From DASXVU01 sp963732855 (GTDB taxonomy: Archaea; Thermoplasmatota; Thermoplasmata; Methanomassiliicoccales; UBA472), in NCBI GenBank assembly GCA_963732855.1, contig CAVTBB010000003.1, positions 372,001 through 436,000 of the forward strand: 64,000 nucleotides of DNA, read 5' to 3'. Below, piece after piece: positions 52,352-60,752 of the stretch. The notes beneath the pieces are model-generated. The model was not told the DNA's origin and ran no database searches. It saw nothing but the letters and a program-made list of their open reading frames with translations. Both the position numbers and the translations under genes were made by a program. The number at the start of each line of letters is the position of its first letter. The first letter of the stretch is position 1.

Positions 52352-53596
52352 GTGACGGATAGCGATCTTCTCGTAAAGGGAGTGAGGCGGCTGGAATGGG
52401 CCAACTCACACATGCCGGTTCTAGCGGAGATAAGGGGCAGGTTGGTCAAGGAACAGTCCCTGAAGGGCATCAAGGTCGGGATGGCCTTGCACGTCGAGGC
52501 CAAGACCGGCATGCTCGCCATTTCCCTGGCTAAGGCCGGAGCCAAAGTCAGACTGGCCAGCTGCAACCCATTGTCAACCGATGACTCGGTGGCGCTGGCC
52601 TTGCGCGAGGAGTATGGCATCGAGACCTATGCCAAGAAGTGGGAATCGACGGAGGAGTACTATCACAACCTGAACGCCGTGCTGGACCTTGATCCTGACT
52701 ATGTCATCGATGACGGAGCAGACCTGATCACCATGCTCCACACCGAACGCGAAAAGCAGCTGCCCCACGTCAAAGGGGCGAACGAGGAGACCACCACGGG
52801 AGTGATAAGGCTCCGGGCGATGGCCAAGGAAGGGAAGCTGAAGTTCCCGGTCATATCCGTGAACGATGCCCAGATGAAATATCTGTTCGACAACCGATAT
52901 GGGACAGGACAGTCCACCTTCGATGGCTGGATGAACGCAACGAACCTGCTGGTAGCGGGCAAGAACCTGGTAGTGGCCGGGTACGGATGGTGCGGGAAGG
53001 GCGTGGCCATGAGGGCCAAAGGGCTCGGTGCGAACGTCGTCGTCACAGAGGTCAATCCGATCAGGGCCATCGAGGCCAAGATGGACGGCTTCAACGTAAT
53101 GCCGATGCTCGAGGCGGCCAAACAGGCGGACATCATCATCACCGTCACAGGATGCAAGGATATCATCACCAGAGAGCATCTAGAGGTCATCAAGGACGGT
53201 TGTGTCCTCGGCAATACCGGGCATTTTGACAACGAGGTCTCCAAACCGGCGCTCGAGTCCTATGGCTCCAAGCCGCTCCGGGTCCGCGAGCTCGTGGACC
53301 AGTATGTTCTGCCTGGCAACCGCAAGGTGTATCTGATAGCCGAAGGAAGGCTGATGAACCTGGCGGCAGGCCAAGGCCATCCAGCCGAGATCATGGACAT
53401 GAGCTTCTCCATCCAGGCGCTCTCGCTCGAGCACTTGGTCAAGAACCACGAGAAGCTCAAAGCAGAAGTGTACAACGTTCCGCCTGAGATGGACGTGGAA
53501 GTGGCCATGATCAAGTTGCGCACGATGGGCGTGGCGATCGACAAGCTCACCCCGACCCAGAAGAAATACCTAGAGGCCTGGCAGGAAGGGACCTGA
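52352..53596 (+). CDS. ahcY: Adenosylhomocysteinase (SAH hydrolase)
   Basis: 414 aa. NAD-binding GYGWCGKGVAMRAKGLGANV and the catalytic region HVEAKTG, DDGADL, ANEETTTGVIRL are characteristic; it releases adenosine and homocysteine from S-adenosylhomocysteine. In methanogen relatives a homologue prefers S-inosylhomocysteine. The start is GTG 52352. It precedes a PfkB kinase by 2 bp, which may remove the nucleoside product. The sequence is shorter than eukaryotic enzymes at its C-terminus, as in other archaea. Confidence 0.96.
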   Translation: MTDSDLLVKGVRRLEWANSHMPVLAEIRGRLVKEQSLKGIKVGMALHVEAKTGMLAISLAKAGAKVRLASCNPLSTDDSVALALREEYGIETYAKKWESTEEYYHNLNAVLDLDPDYVIDDGADLITMLHTEREKQLPHVKGANEETTTGVIRLRAMAKEGKLKFPVISVNDAQMKYLFDNRYGTGQSTFDGWMNATNLLVAGKNLVVAGYGWCGKGVAMRAKGLGANVVVTEVNPIRAIEAKMDGFNVMPMLEAAKQADIIITVTGCKDIITREHLEVIKDGCVLGNTGHFDNEVSKPALESYGSKPLRVRELVDQYVLPGNRKVYLIAEGRLMNLAAGQGHPAEIMDMSFSIQALSLEHLVKNHEKLKAEVYNVPPEMDVEVAMIKLRTMGVAIDKLTPTQKKYLEAWQEGT

Positions 53597-53598
53597 AC

Positions 53599-54510
53599 TT
53601 GAAACCATTTTTGTGTGTCTTCGGCCACACCAACTTGGACTTCATCATGTCCCTAGAGCGGTTCCCAGACAAGAACACCTCAGTCGACGTGGTAGAGAAG
53701 CAGAGGTTCTTCGGAGGCACCGGGGCCAACGTCGCCACGGTCGCGGCATCGCTCGGGGTGCCGACCGCACTGGCATCATACGTTGGAAGGGACTTTCCCC
53801 CGGAGTTCCGGGCGCTTATGGTGCAAAAAGGCGTAGACCTAAGGGACCTGGTCGAGGTCGACGGGTACGAAACACCCACAGTATGGATCGTTTCCGACGC
53901 CTCGCATAACCAGATCGCCTATGTCTACCAGGGGCCGATGCGACATATGGAAGAGTTCGAATTGAGAACGGCCGCGGCGAATGAGGCGGATTTCGTTCAC
54001 ATAATGACAGGGCGCCCAGAATACTACCTGCGCCTGATGAAAGAGTGTGTCCGGCTTGGCAAGACCGTATCCTTCGATCCAGCGCAGGAGATCCATCACA
54101 TATGGACCGAGGCGGCGTTCCGAGAGGCAATCGGCATGTGCGACATGTTCTTCTGCAACGAGAACGAGCTGAGCACTGCTATGCGTTACCTGGGCGCGAA
54201 AAGGCCTGAGGACCTGCTTGACCACGTCGATGTTCTGTTCAACACGATCGGTTCGAAAGGTAGCAGAATATTCACCAAGGAGGGTGAGGTGGAGATAAAA
54301 TCGGTTAAGCCGGCCAAAGTGGTCGACACCACCGGGGCGGGGGACGCCTTCAGGGCTGGATATTTCGCTGGAATCTTCAGGAATTATTCGCTCAAGGACA
54401 GTGCCATGATGGGAGCATCTGCCGCCTCGTTCGTGATTGAGGCAAAAGGATCACTCACCAACGTGCCAGACTGGTCTGCCGTGTTGGACCGGGCGAGGGA
54501 GTCGCTCTGA
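53599..54510 (+). CDS. PfkB-family sugar/nucleoside kinase
   Basis: 303 aa, start TTG 53599. Signature GGTGANVATVAASLG near residue 39 and the catalytic DTTGAGDAFRAGYFAGI (about residue 245) mark the family, with FNTIGSKGSRIF before it. The substrate is unknown; its position directly after ahcY favours a nucleoside kinase (adenosine or inosine) salvaging the hydrolase product, but ribokinase activity is equally compatible with the motifs. Translation is probably coupled to ahcY. Confidence 0.87.
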   Translation: MKPFLCVFGHTNLDFIMSLERFPDKNTSVDVVEKQRFFGGTGANVATVAASLGVPTALASYVGRDFPPEFRALMVQKGVDLRDLVEVDGYETPTVWIVSDASHNQIAYVYQGPMRHMEEFELRTAAANEADFVHIMTGRPEYYLRLMKECVRLGKTVSFDPAQEIHHIWTEAAFREAIGMCDMFFCNENELSTAMRYLGAKRPEDLLDHVDVLFNTIGSKGSRIFTKEGEVEIKSVKPAKVVDTTGAGDAFRAGYFAGIFRNYSLKDSAMMGASAASFVIEAKGSLTNVPDWSAVLDRARESL

Positions 54511-54624
54511 TAAAGACGACAAATCCATACCGGTCTGGCTCGAATTCGGATAAATATCTGGTCGTTCCTGAACGGGGAAATGTTTAATAACACGGAAAAC
54601 GTAAAGGGGCGCCAAGGTGAATGT

Positions 54625-54711
54625 ATGGCTTTGGGCTGGACGTCGCTCAGCGAGGCTTCCCAAGAGGTCGTCGACACCGATATCTCAGACGATATGAGAA
54701 GGGTGAGCTAA
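54625..54711 (+). CDS. 28-aa ORF upstream of a small membrane protein
   Basis: ATG 54625 follows AAGGTGA by four bases and encodes MALGWTSLSEASQEVVDTD and nine more residues before TAA at 54709-54711, one base before the next ATG (54713). TATA-like TTTAATAAC at about 54581 lies upstream. A second 31-codon frame from 54621 is less protein-like. It could be a leader peptide or a tiny protein. Confidence 0.4.
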   Translation: MALGWTSLSEASQEVVDTDISDDMRRVS

Positions 54712-54712
54712 G

Positions 54713-55024
54713 ATGAATTTAATGGAATTCCTGACAGTACTTCTGCTGACTTTCGGCCTGTTCATGGTGCTAGCGGGCGCCTTCACAGCCTATTTCGGAA
54801 GCGGCAAGAGCAGGATCATCGGTGTCGTTCTGCTGGTCGTTGGACTGGTAGTCGCCATCTTTTGGATCTACGCGACCATGTATGGCGGCGGAAAGCTGGT
54901 CGATCTCGGGGCTGGAATACGCCTGAGCGACGTGATTTGGACCGCATTTGTCAACATCATTGCGGCGGTCATCGGGGCACTCATTGCGGTCGGGGTCTTC
55001 CTGCTCGCAATAATGAAGAGCTAA
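54713..55024 (+). CDS. Uncharacterised three-helix membrane protein
   Basis: 103 aa. Three hydrophobic helices: FLTVLLLTFGLFMVLAGAFTAYF, IIGVVLLVVGLVVAIFWIYATMY and IWTAFVNIIAAVIGALIAVGVFLLAIM. No motif or family recognised. Directly preceded by a 28-aa ORF one base away, suggesting coupled translation. Confidence 0.7.
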   Translation: MNLMEFLTVLLLTFGLFMVLAGAFTAYFGSGKSRIIGVVLLVVGLVVAIFWIYATMYGGGKLVDLGAGIRLSDVIWTAFVNIIAAVIGALIAVGVFLLAIMKS

Positions 55025-55132
55025 TCACGAAACACCTTCCCAACATACCTTTTATTTTTCTTCTTATTTCCTGATACAGTTATCATCCATAATCCCGCAT
55101 CCTTTATGCCATGCCAGCACCTATCACATAAT

Positions 55133-55789
55133 GTGTGCGGCAGATTCGCGCTGACGATCACGGCCCGGTTCTTCGAGCGTTTCGAGCTCCCAGAGGAATC
55201 CAGGACATGCACCTCACGGCTCAGCATCTCTCCCGGCCAGCAAGCACCGGTCATATTCGACCTTGAAGGAAGAAGGGTGGTTGAGATGCGTTGGGGATTG
55301 GTGCCGAGTTGGGCAAAGGACGTCAAGATCGGAAGCAAGATGTTCAATGCCCGATCAGAGACGTTGGATGAGAAGCCCTCCTTCCGCACCCTTCTCAAAA
55401 GAAAGCGCTGCCTCGTTCCAGCAACTGGATATTATGAGTGGAAAAAGGAGGAGGTCAGGATTCCCTATATTATCAAGGTCCGGGACGAAGAGTATTTCGC
55501 TATGGCCGGGCTCTACGACGTTTGGCAGAGCGGGGACGGGAGCGTGCTTTCCACGTTCACCATCGTGACGACCGCGGCGGCCAAGGTGATGTCCGACCTG
55601 CATGACCGAATGCCCGTGATCCTTGAGCGGGACATGGAGTCAGAGTGGATCGCACCAGGCCAGCTCGATCCCGCACTGGTCAGGGAAATTCTTAAGACCT
55701 ATCCCGGGTCGCTCTCGATAGCCCCTGCATCTTCCGATATGAACCGCCCTACCTCGAATGTCTCTCCGAATCAACAAAGGCTGATCTGA
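55133..55789 (+). CDS. SRAP-domain protein (YedK/HMCES-like abasic-site sensor)
   Basis: 218 aa from the GTG at 55133. SRAP proteins need Cys at position 2, and this start yields MCGRFALTITARFF; the upstream in-frame ATG would add nine residues before that Cys. Further motifs: GLVPSWAKD, NARSETLDEKPSF, RRCLVPATGYYEWK-like (Glu catalytic) and HDRMPVIL (His). The protein forms a covalent link with abasic sites in single-stranded DNA. CCTTTATGCC at about 55100 serves as TATA, which fits leaderless translation. Confidence 0.9.
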   Translation: MCGRFALTITARFFERFELPEESRTCTSRLSISPGQQAPVIFDLEGRRVVEMRWGLVPSWAKDVKIGSKMFNARSETLDEKPSFRTLLKRKRCLVPATGYYEWKKEEVRIPYIIKVRDEEYFAMAGLYDVWQSGDGSVLSTFTIVTTAAAKVMSDLHDRMPVILERDMESEWIAPGQLDPALVREILKTYPGSLSIAPASSDMNRPTSNVSPNQQRLI

Positions 55790-55860
55790 GCACGGCGTTA
55801 TTGGGAGCAACTCCGGTGGTACCGATACTTTTTAGAACAAGAAATCGGTCAGTCCATCCA

Positions 55861-56328
55861 ATGCCCGTTGTCCTCATCATCCTTGGAAGCAAGAGCGACC
55901 TAGAGATCGGCAAGAAGGCGCACGCCATTTTGCAGAAGTTCGGTGTCGACTCCGAGATCGTCGTGGCCTCTGCCCACCGTACTCCTGAACGATTATGGAA
56001 CATGGTGAGGGATAGCGACGCGAAGGTCTTCATCACCGTGGCAGGGTTGGCCGCAGCTCTACCTGGAGCGGTCGCTTCTTACACCACAAAACCGGTTATT
56101 GGCGTGCCGGTTAGCGGAGCGGTCAATCTAGATTCCATCCTGTCCATCGTCCAAATGCCCCCGGGGATACCCGTGGCCGCGGTCGGTTTGGACCGGGGAG
56201 AGAACGCCGCCATACTAGCGGTCGAGATGCTAGCGATATCAGACGCCCGACTGGTCGCTGAACTGGAGAAGTACAGGAAAGAGATGGTGGACAAGATAGA
56301 GAAGGATTCAAAAGAGGTGCAGGCCTAA
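55861..56328 (+). CDS. purE: N5-carboxyaminoimidazole ribonucleotide mutase PurE
   Basis: 155 aa. LIILGSKSDLEIGKKA, VVASAHRTPERL and VFITVAGLAAALPGAVASYTTKPVIGVPVSG are typical of class I PurE. ATG 55861 gives MPVVLIILGSKSD; a TATA-like ACTTTTTAG at about 55826 is 28 nt upstream. It works in purine synthesis with PurK (not present). Overlaps the guaA subunit B start (TAATG), linking IMP synthesis with GMP synthesis. Confidence 0.94.
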   Translation: MPVVLIILGSKSDLEIGKKAHAILQKFGVDSEIVVASAHRTPERLWNMVRDSDAKVFITVAGLAAALPGAVASYTTKPVIGVPVSGAVNLDSILSIVQMPPGIPVAAVGLDRGENAAILAVEMLAISDARLVAELEKYRKEMVDKIEKDSKEVQA

Positions 56329-57275
56329 TGTTCGACCCCAAGGAATTCACTGAAGAGAAGATCGAAGAGCTCAAGACCTCGATCAAGGGAAGGGCCATCA
56401 TCGCATGCTCAGGTGGCGTGGACAGCACGGCGGCGGCTGTTCTGGTATCGAGGGCCATTGGAGACCGGCTGCTGACCATATACGTGAATAACGGATTCAT
56501 GAGGAAGGGAGAGACGGAAGTGGTAGACAAGATGTTCTCCAAGCTCAACATCAACTACCAATTGGTCGACGCCTCGGACGAGTTCTTTGATGCTCTTAAG
56601 GGGATCACCGAACCAGAGAGGAAGCGGAAGATCATAGGGGAGAGGTTCATCCGTGTCTTCGAGCGCGAGGCCAAAGGATACAAGGCCGATTATCTGGTAC
56701 AAGGCACGATTGCCCCCGATTGGATCGAATCAGGGGACCATCTCCGGGACACCATCAAAAGCCATCACAATGTAGGGGGTTTGCCCAAGGACATGAACCT
56801 GACATTGGTGGAGCCCCTCCGCGACCTCTATAAAGATGAGGTCAGAAAGCTAGCGAGATACTTGGAGATCGAGGTGTCCGAGCGCCAGCCATTCCCCGGC
56901 CCAGCTCTGGCGATCAGGGTCATAGGCGAACCGACGAGAGAGAACGTTGAAGTGGTGCGGGAGGCATGCGCCATCGTCGAAGAGGAGCTGGAGATGGCGG
57001 CTGCCAAGAAGATCATGGCCCTGCCCTGGCAGTACTTTGCGGTCCTGTTGCCGGTCCAATCAGTCGGCGTGCATGGGGACCGGCGCGCTTATGGAAGGAC
57101 CATCGCGGTCCGGGCCGTCGAGTCGATCGATGGCATGTCAGCGGCCTACTCACGAATTCCTCACGAGATCCTGGAAAAGATAGCCACACGCATCACCAAC
57201 GAGATGAAGGCGGAGGTCAACCGGGTGGTATACGACATCACGAACAAGCCTCCAGCAACGATCGAATGGGAGTGA
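56328..57275 (+). CDS. guaAB: GMP synthase subunit B (ATP pyrophosphatase)
   Basis: 315 aa. SGGVDSTAAAVLVSRAI is the PP-loop; GTIAPDWIESGD, VEPLRDLYKDEVRKLA, PFPGPALAIRVIG follow, and the C-terminal dimerisation domain ends TNKPPATIEWE. Archaea usually split GMP synthase; this is the ATP-PPase half, and the glutaminase half lies 1.2 kb away at 58427. It aminates XMP to GMP. Confidence 0.96.
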   Translation: MFDPKEFTEEKIEELKTSIKGRAIIACSGGVDSTAAAVLVSRAIGDRLLTIYVNNGFMRKGETEVVDKMFSKLNINYQLVDASDEFFDALKGITEPERKRKIIGERFIRVFEREAKGYKADYLVQGTIAPDWIESGDHLRDTIKSHHNVGGLPKDMNLTLVEPLRDLYKDEVRKLARYLEIEVSERQPFPGPALAIRVIGEPTRENVEVVREACAIVEEELEMAAAKKIMALPWQYFAVLLPVQSVGVHGDRRAYGRTIAVRAVESIDGMSAAYSRIPHEILEKIATRITNEMKAEVNRVVYDITNKPPATIEWE

Positions 57276-57277
57276 AC

Positions 57278-58009
57278 TTAGATATTGTCGTTCTCATCCA
57301 GAACGGCCATCAGGTCGGGCCACTCGTCTACATTGGCGTCCGGAACGATGGAATCGTCAGGCGTGTAGTAGTCCGATTTCTTCAGGACGGCGGTCATGCC
57401 GACGCCGAGCGCTCCTTTCACATCGCATTGCAGTGAGTTGCCTACGAAAACCGATCTGTCGGCATCCGCATCCAGATTTGACAGGGCGATCTTGAACATC
57501 TTGGGGTGGGGTTTCCTCAGCCCGACGTCGGTGGAGAACACCATGTCGTCAAAATATTCAATCAGCTGGAAATGGGCCATGTCCCTTTGGGGATAATCGG
57601 AAGGCAGACCCCAAGCGACATCCGACACTAGGCCGATGGCATATCCCTTCGCCTTGACCATATCCAGCATCTCAATGGTCCCGGGCACCAACCGTCGGTC
57701 CTCGACCAGTACACCATAGAAGATATCCATGCCTTCGACCAACACCTCATCCGTAACATCGCATCCAAAGCGCTGAAAGATGGTATCCAGGACCTGGTGG
57801 AGAGGAATCTCGACCAACTCCTTCTCCTTGCGGGCGCGTCCTTCCACAAGCATTTTCCTGAGGTCTGTCTGGAACTTTTCCAACTCGACCTCGCAACCAT
57901 GATCCGTCGCGAGCTTGTAAGACCTCTCGATGGCCCTGATCTCAGGGGTCTCCCAGTTGTTGTAATAGTCGATCAGCGTGTGACCTAAGTCGAACACCAC
58001 GGCTTTCAT
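57278..58009 (-). CDS. HAD-superfamily hydrolase, motif I lacking the second Asp
   Basis: 243 aa. Motif I reads VFDLGHTLID: Asp8 (nucleophile) but Gly10 where most phosphatases have the general acid Asp (DxD). Motif II is GLVSDVAWG and motifs III/IV are GLRKPHPKMF and VFVGNSLQCDVKGA. A C1 cap lies between. Such DxG forms exist and may be slower, or act by other means. It is convergent with guaAB (2 bp). Role unknown. Confidence 0.83.
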   Translation of the reverse strand: MKAVVFDLGHTLIDYYNNWETPEIRAIERSYKLATDHGCEVELEKFQTDLRKMLVEGRARKEKELVEIPLHQVLDTIFQRFGCDVTDEVLVEGMDIFYGVLVEDRRLVPGTIEMLDMVKAKGYAIGLVSDVAWGLPSDYPQRDMAHFQLIEYFDDMVFSTDVGLRKPHPKMFKIALSNLDADADRSVFVGNSLQCDVKGALGVGMTAVLKKSDYYTPDDSIVPDANVDEWPDLMAVLDENDNI

Positions 58010-58059
58010 GTCAATGTGCTCTAGCTTGATTTCAATTCTTAAATCTTATTCTAGACAGT

Positions 58060-58365
58060 ATGGAACCAGACGATGCACCGATCAACCGAACGCCAATGGG
58101 AGGGTTGATTAGTGAACAGTGCAATGAAGGGTCGATGTATAATTGTGACCGGTGCGGCAAGGGCATGATCGACCTGGTCGACCTCCTCCTGCTTTTGCTT
58201 GTCGCGGTAAACCTGGTGTTCGGAATACTAATCGTCAATTCGGGCAGCTGGTTCGGAATCGGAAGCCTATTCTTGGCGGTCCTTTTCGGTGTCGGGTTCG
58301 CAATAAGGCGTAGGGAATGCAAGGAATGCGGGAAGTATAGCGGATCACTCGGAAACCAGAGGTGA
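58060..58365 (+). CDS. Small membrane protein with zinc-ribbon cysteines on both sides
   Basis: 101 aa. A CDRCGKG pair (about 29-35) and a CKECGKY pair (about 87-93) flank a hydrophobic hairpin (LLLLLLVAVNLVFGILIV, GIGSLFLAVLFGVGFAI). If both CxxC pairs lie on the same side they could form one zinc knuckle. No family recognised. TATA-like TTAAATCTTA lies at about 58038. Confidence 0.68.
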   Translation: MEPDDAPINRTPMGGLISEQCNEGSMYNCDRCGKGMIDLVDLLLLLLVAVNLVFGILIVNSGSWFGIGSLFLAVLFGVGFAIRRRECKECGKYSGSLGNQR

Positions 58366-58426
58366 CGCGAGCCTATAGGGGGGCTAGACATCGATTTTAT
58401 TAATGACCCGGCCCTTCCGTCTCCCG

Positions 58427-59002
58427 ATGAAGGTTTACGTCATTGACAATGGGGGTCAATGGACCCATAGGGAATGGAGGGTCCTGAAGTACCTCAAGGT
58501 CGAGACGAAGATCCTGCCGAACACGACACCATTCGACCAGATTGGTGAAGTCGACGCATTGGTGCTGTCTGGCGGATCGCCGCATGTGGCCACCGACGAC
58601 TGCCGCATGGGCCATAACGGGGAATACCTCGACCGGGCAGAGTTCCCGATCCTGGGCATCTGTGCGGGCATGCAGTTCATGTGCACCCATTTCGGGGGTA
58701 TCACGGAGACGGCGAACCAGGCCGAGTTCGGAAAGGCCACACTGTACGTCGAGAAAGAGGACGATATCTTTGCTGGCCTACCTAAGAAATTCGATGTCTG
58801 GGAATCGCACAATGATGAGGTGAAAGTGCTTCCGCCCCAATTCGACATCCTGGCTCGCACCGACGGCTGCCCTATCGAGGCGGTCAAGATGAAGGACCGG
58901 CCATTTTACGGTCTCCAATTCCACCCGGAGGTGGAGAACACCGAGCACGGGGAGGACATCTTCAAGAACTTCCTGAAGGTGGTTGAGCGCTGGCACAGCT
59001 GA
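58427..59002 (+). CDS. guaAA: GMP synthase subunit A (glutamine amidotransferase)
   Basis: 191 aa from ATG 58427 (MKVYVIDNGGQWTHREWR). Class I amidotransferase: nucleophile Cys in GICAGMQFM and the His/Glu of QFHPEVENTEHG. It delivers ammonia to GuaAB. TATA-like TTTTATTAA at about 58393-58401 is 26-34 nt upstream. The upstream in-frame ATG at 58403 would precede transcription start. Confidence 0.95.
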   Translation: MKVYVIDNGGQWTHREWRVLKYLKVETKILPNTTPFDQIGEVDALVLSGGSPHVATDDCRMGHNGEYLDRAEFPILGICAGMQFMCTHFGGITETANQAEFGKATLYVEKEDDIFAGLPKKFDVWESHNDEVKVLPPQFDILARTDGCPIEAVKMKDRPFYGLQFHPEVENTEHGEDIFKNFLKVVERWHS

Positions 59003-59022
59003 GCCCCATCGAGAGAGAGGCG

Positions 59023-59208
59023 GTGCGCAAGGCAATCGAAAGAATGCGCAAGAAGGACGTCTTCGAGAAGGTGCTTGGAAAAGAAGTTCGAAGGGCTGGG
59101 CTGGAATATGAGGCCTATGTCCGGATCATCAGCGACATCCGGTACATAGCTAGGAAAGAGAAAGCAGACCTGGTAAAGGCTGCCGAGACCTACTTGTCAC
59201 AGCAATAG
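59023..59208 (+). CDS. 61-aa helical protein of unknown function
   Basis: GTG start at 59023, 20 bp after guaAA. The sequence RKAIERMRKKDVFEKVLGKEVRRAGLEYEAYVRIISDIRYIARKEKADLVKAAETYL is very basic and helical, with no recognised family. It may be co-transcribed with guaAA. It overlaps the convergent DUF131 gene by 12 bp. Confidence 0.55.
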   Translation: MRKAIERMRKKDVFEKVLGKEVRRAGLEYEAYVRIISDIRYIARKEKADLVKAAETYLSQQ

Positions 59209-59598
59209 CAGGACAGAGATCGCCAATATCATTATGGCGATGGCGGCCGCGATCAAAGCCATTTTCTTGTCAGAGCCGAACACTATAGGTATCGGACCGA
59301 TGAGCACCACTCCTCCGACCTTCGTCCTTTCCCCACTGGCCCGCTGAGCATCATCCACCTCTTCTGCACGATAATCTTCCCGGCCTTCTTCCCCGAAAGC
59401 CGGTCCGATCATCATCAATATGATCCCGGCAAAAACAGCCAAGAGCGATAGAGCCCCTAACGCATTATCGCTTGTTAGGACTGGGATGATCAACACCAGG
59501 TAGAACCGGATCAGGCCAGAATAGACTGACAGTGCCGTCATCAACAGCCCGATGGCGAGAAGTGCGAAACCGATGCGTCTCACCGTTGTAGAGTGCAT
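59197..59598 (-). CDS. DUF131 (TIGR00304) membrane protein
   Basis: 133 aa from ATG 59598. The hallmark KVGGVVLIGPIPIVFGSDKK near residue 95 identifies the archaeal DUF131 family. Hydrophobic segments: IGFALLAIGLLMTALSVY, VLIIPVLTSDNALGALSLLAVFAGIILMMIG and AALIAAAIAIMILAISVLLLL at the end. Function unknown. The longer frame to 59670 has an extra N-terminus with no support. Confidence 0.85.
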   Translation of the reverse strand: MHSTTVRRIGFALLAIGLLMTALSVYSGLIRFYLVLIIPVLTSDNALGALSLLAVFAGIILMMIGPAFGEEGREDYRAEEVDDAQRASGERTKVGGVVLIGPIPIVFGSDKKMALIAAAIAIMILAISVLLLL

Positions 59599-59676
59599 CG
59601 TTACGATACCCCTCCCCCCACTATTGAAACTTACCACTGGGAACGTTGATAATATGGAAGAAGCCATCACATCTCG

Positions 59677-60642
59677 ATGAGCGATGACGTCTATTCGAAC
59701 GAACTAGCCGACGAGTTCTTACCTGGGATAATGTATCCATTCCATTGGTCGGTACTGGCCGGGATCACGGACGCCGGATGGAATCAGATCCGCCGCGATC
59801 TCGGGGTCGAAGGTGAAGACCTCCAATTCGTTCGCACTTTCTATCATCGGGCCTATTGGAATTTAACCAAGATAATGGCCGTCCTCAAGCAGGCTGCGAT
59901 ACCTCAGACCATCATCGACCGCCTATTCGAACCACCTACCTCCAGGTCACATTCGCTTTTGGACGAGGCTTCTGCCGATAGGGTCCTGGCGATCGACCGC
60001 TCCTCAATCGCGCAGGACCTGGAGCTAGCCATTTTGGAATCGGAGCGCCATCTGGAAGAGGGTAATCACAGGTGGGGCGAGTGGGAGACCGAAGAAGAGC
60101 TGATCAGAGAAATTGACATGGTCCTCGGCATCATCGGCGAAGTGCTATTCAGAGAAACCGCGGCATGGCTTCTGGTAGGGCTCAACCTGTCAGTGTTAGA
60201 CGAGTGGACGGGCCACCAACAGGAAGGTACATCCAAGAGATACCATGATGAAACTGCTGTCGTTCCATGGTCTCGATCCAAGATCGAGGAGGTTAGGTCG
60301 ATGGCCATCCGGTGCCGCTCATATTGGGATCATTCTCGTTCGGTCAATACCCTGGGGAGGCGCCTGGCCGAGGAGCGCCTTCTGGCACTAGGGGGGAGGT
60401 TCGTTAAGTGGAGCCTGCTCAGTACCCCAGAGGACGTCAGATACCTGACGGTCCATGAGGTCAGGCAGATAATCAGTGGCGGTTGTTCCACGAACACCTG
60501 CAATAACTACTCACTGAGGGCCCGGGTCAGGAGGTCTGAGATAGACCAGCATATTGTCGAAGGGCTTCCCCAAGTAATCAGGGGAGAAACGGCCCCTCCA
60601 CTGCCTTGGGGGAAGGACGAGAAGCACGCGAGCCATTTCTAG
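59677..60642 (+). CDS. Stand-alone PEP-utilising-enzyme-like linker domain protein
   Basis: 321 aa with no nucleotide-binding site. The C-terminal region YLTVHEVRQIISGG...LRARVRRSEIDQHIVEGLPQVIRGE resembles the stretch that leads into the swivelling His domain of PEP synthase/rifampicin phosphotransferase proteins, but the protein then ends at HASHF without the His domain. The N-terminal 200 residues (helical, WH/HRAYWNLTKI, ETAAWLLVGLNLSVLDEW) are unlike the ATP-grasp domain. The resemblance is recalled, not computed. It could be a scaffold or a degraded fusion. The next gene starts 111 bp later. Confidence 0.6.
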   Translation: MSDDVYSNELADEFLPGIMYPFHWSVLAGITDAGWNQIRRDLGVEGEDLQFVRTFYHRAYWNLTKIMAVLKQAAIPQTIIDRLFEPPTSRSHSLLDEASADRVLAIDRSSIAQDLELAILESERHLEEGNHRWGEWETEEELIREIDMVLGIIGEVLFRETAAWLLVGLNLSVLDEWTGHQQEGTSKRYHDETAVVPWSRSKIEEVRSMAIRCRSYWDHSRSVNTLGRRLAEERLLALGGRFVKWSLLSTPEDVRYLTVHEVRQIISGGCSTNTCNNYSLRARVRRSEIDQHIVEGLPQVIRGETAPPLPWGKDEKHASHF

Positions 60643-60752
60643 ATACGCTAAGGCATGTACGAGCGCACCCCGAATATGCTGAGTCAATCCTAGACACCAA
60701 CCAGACCCATCAGGTGCGCACATCCCAGCGCCAACGTATTTATGAGAAAAGC

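Noticed and set aside
54621..54716. 31-codon frame overlapping the 28-aa ORF
   Set aside because: Arg-rich, without its own ribosome binding site; the frame at 54625 fits the spacing to the next gene better.
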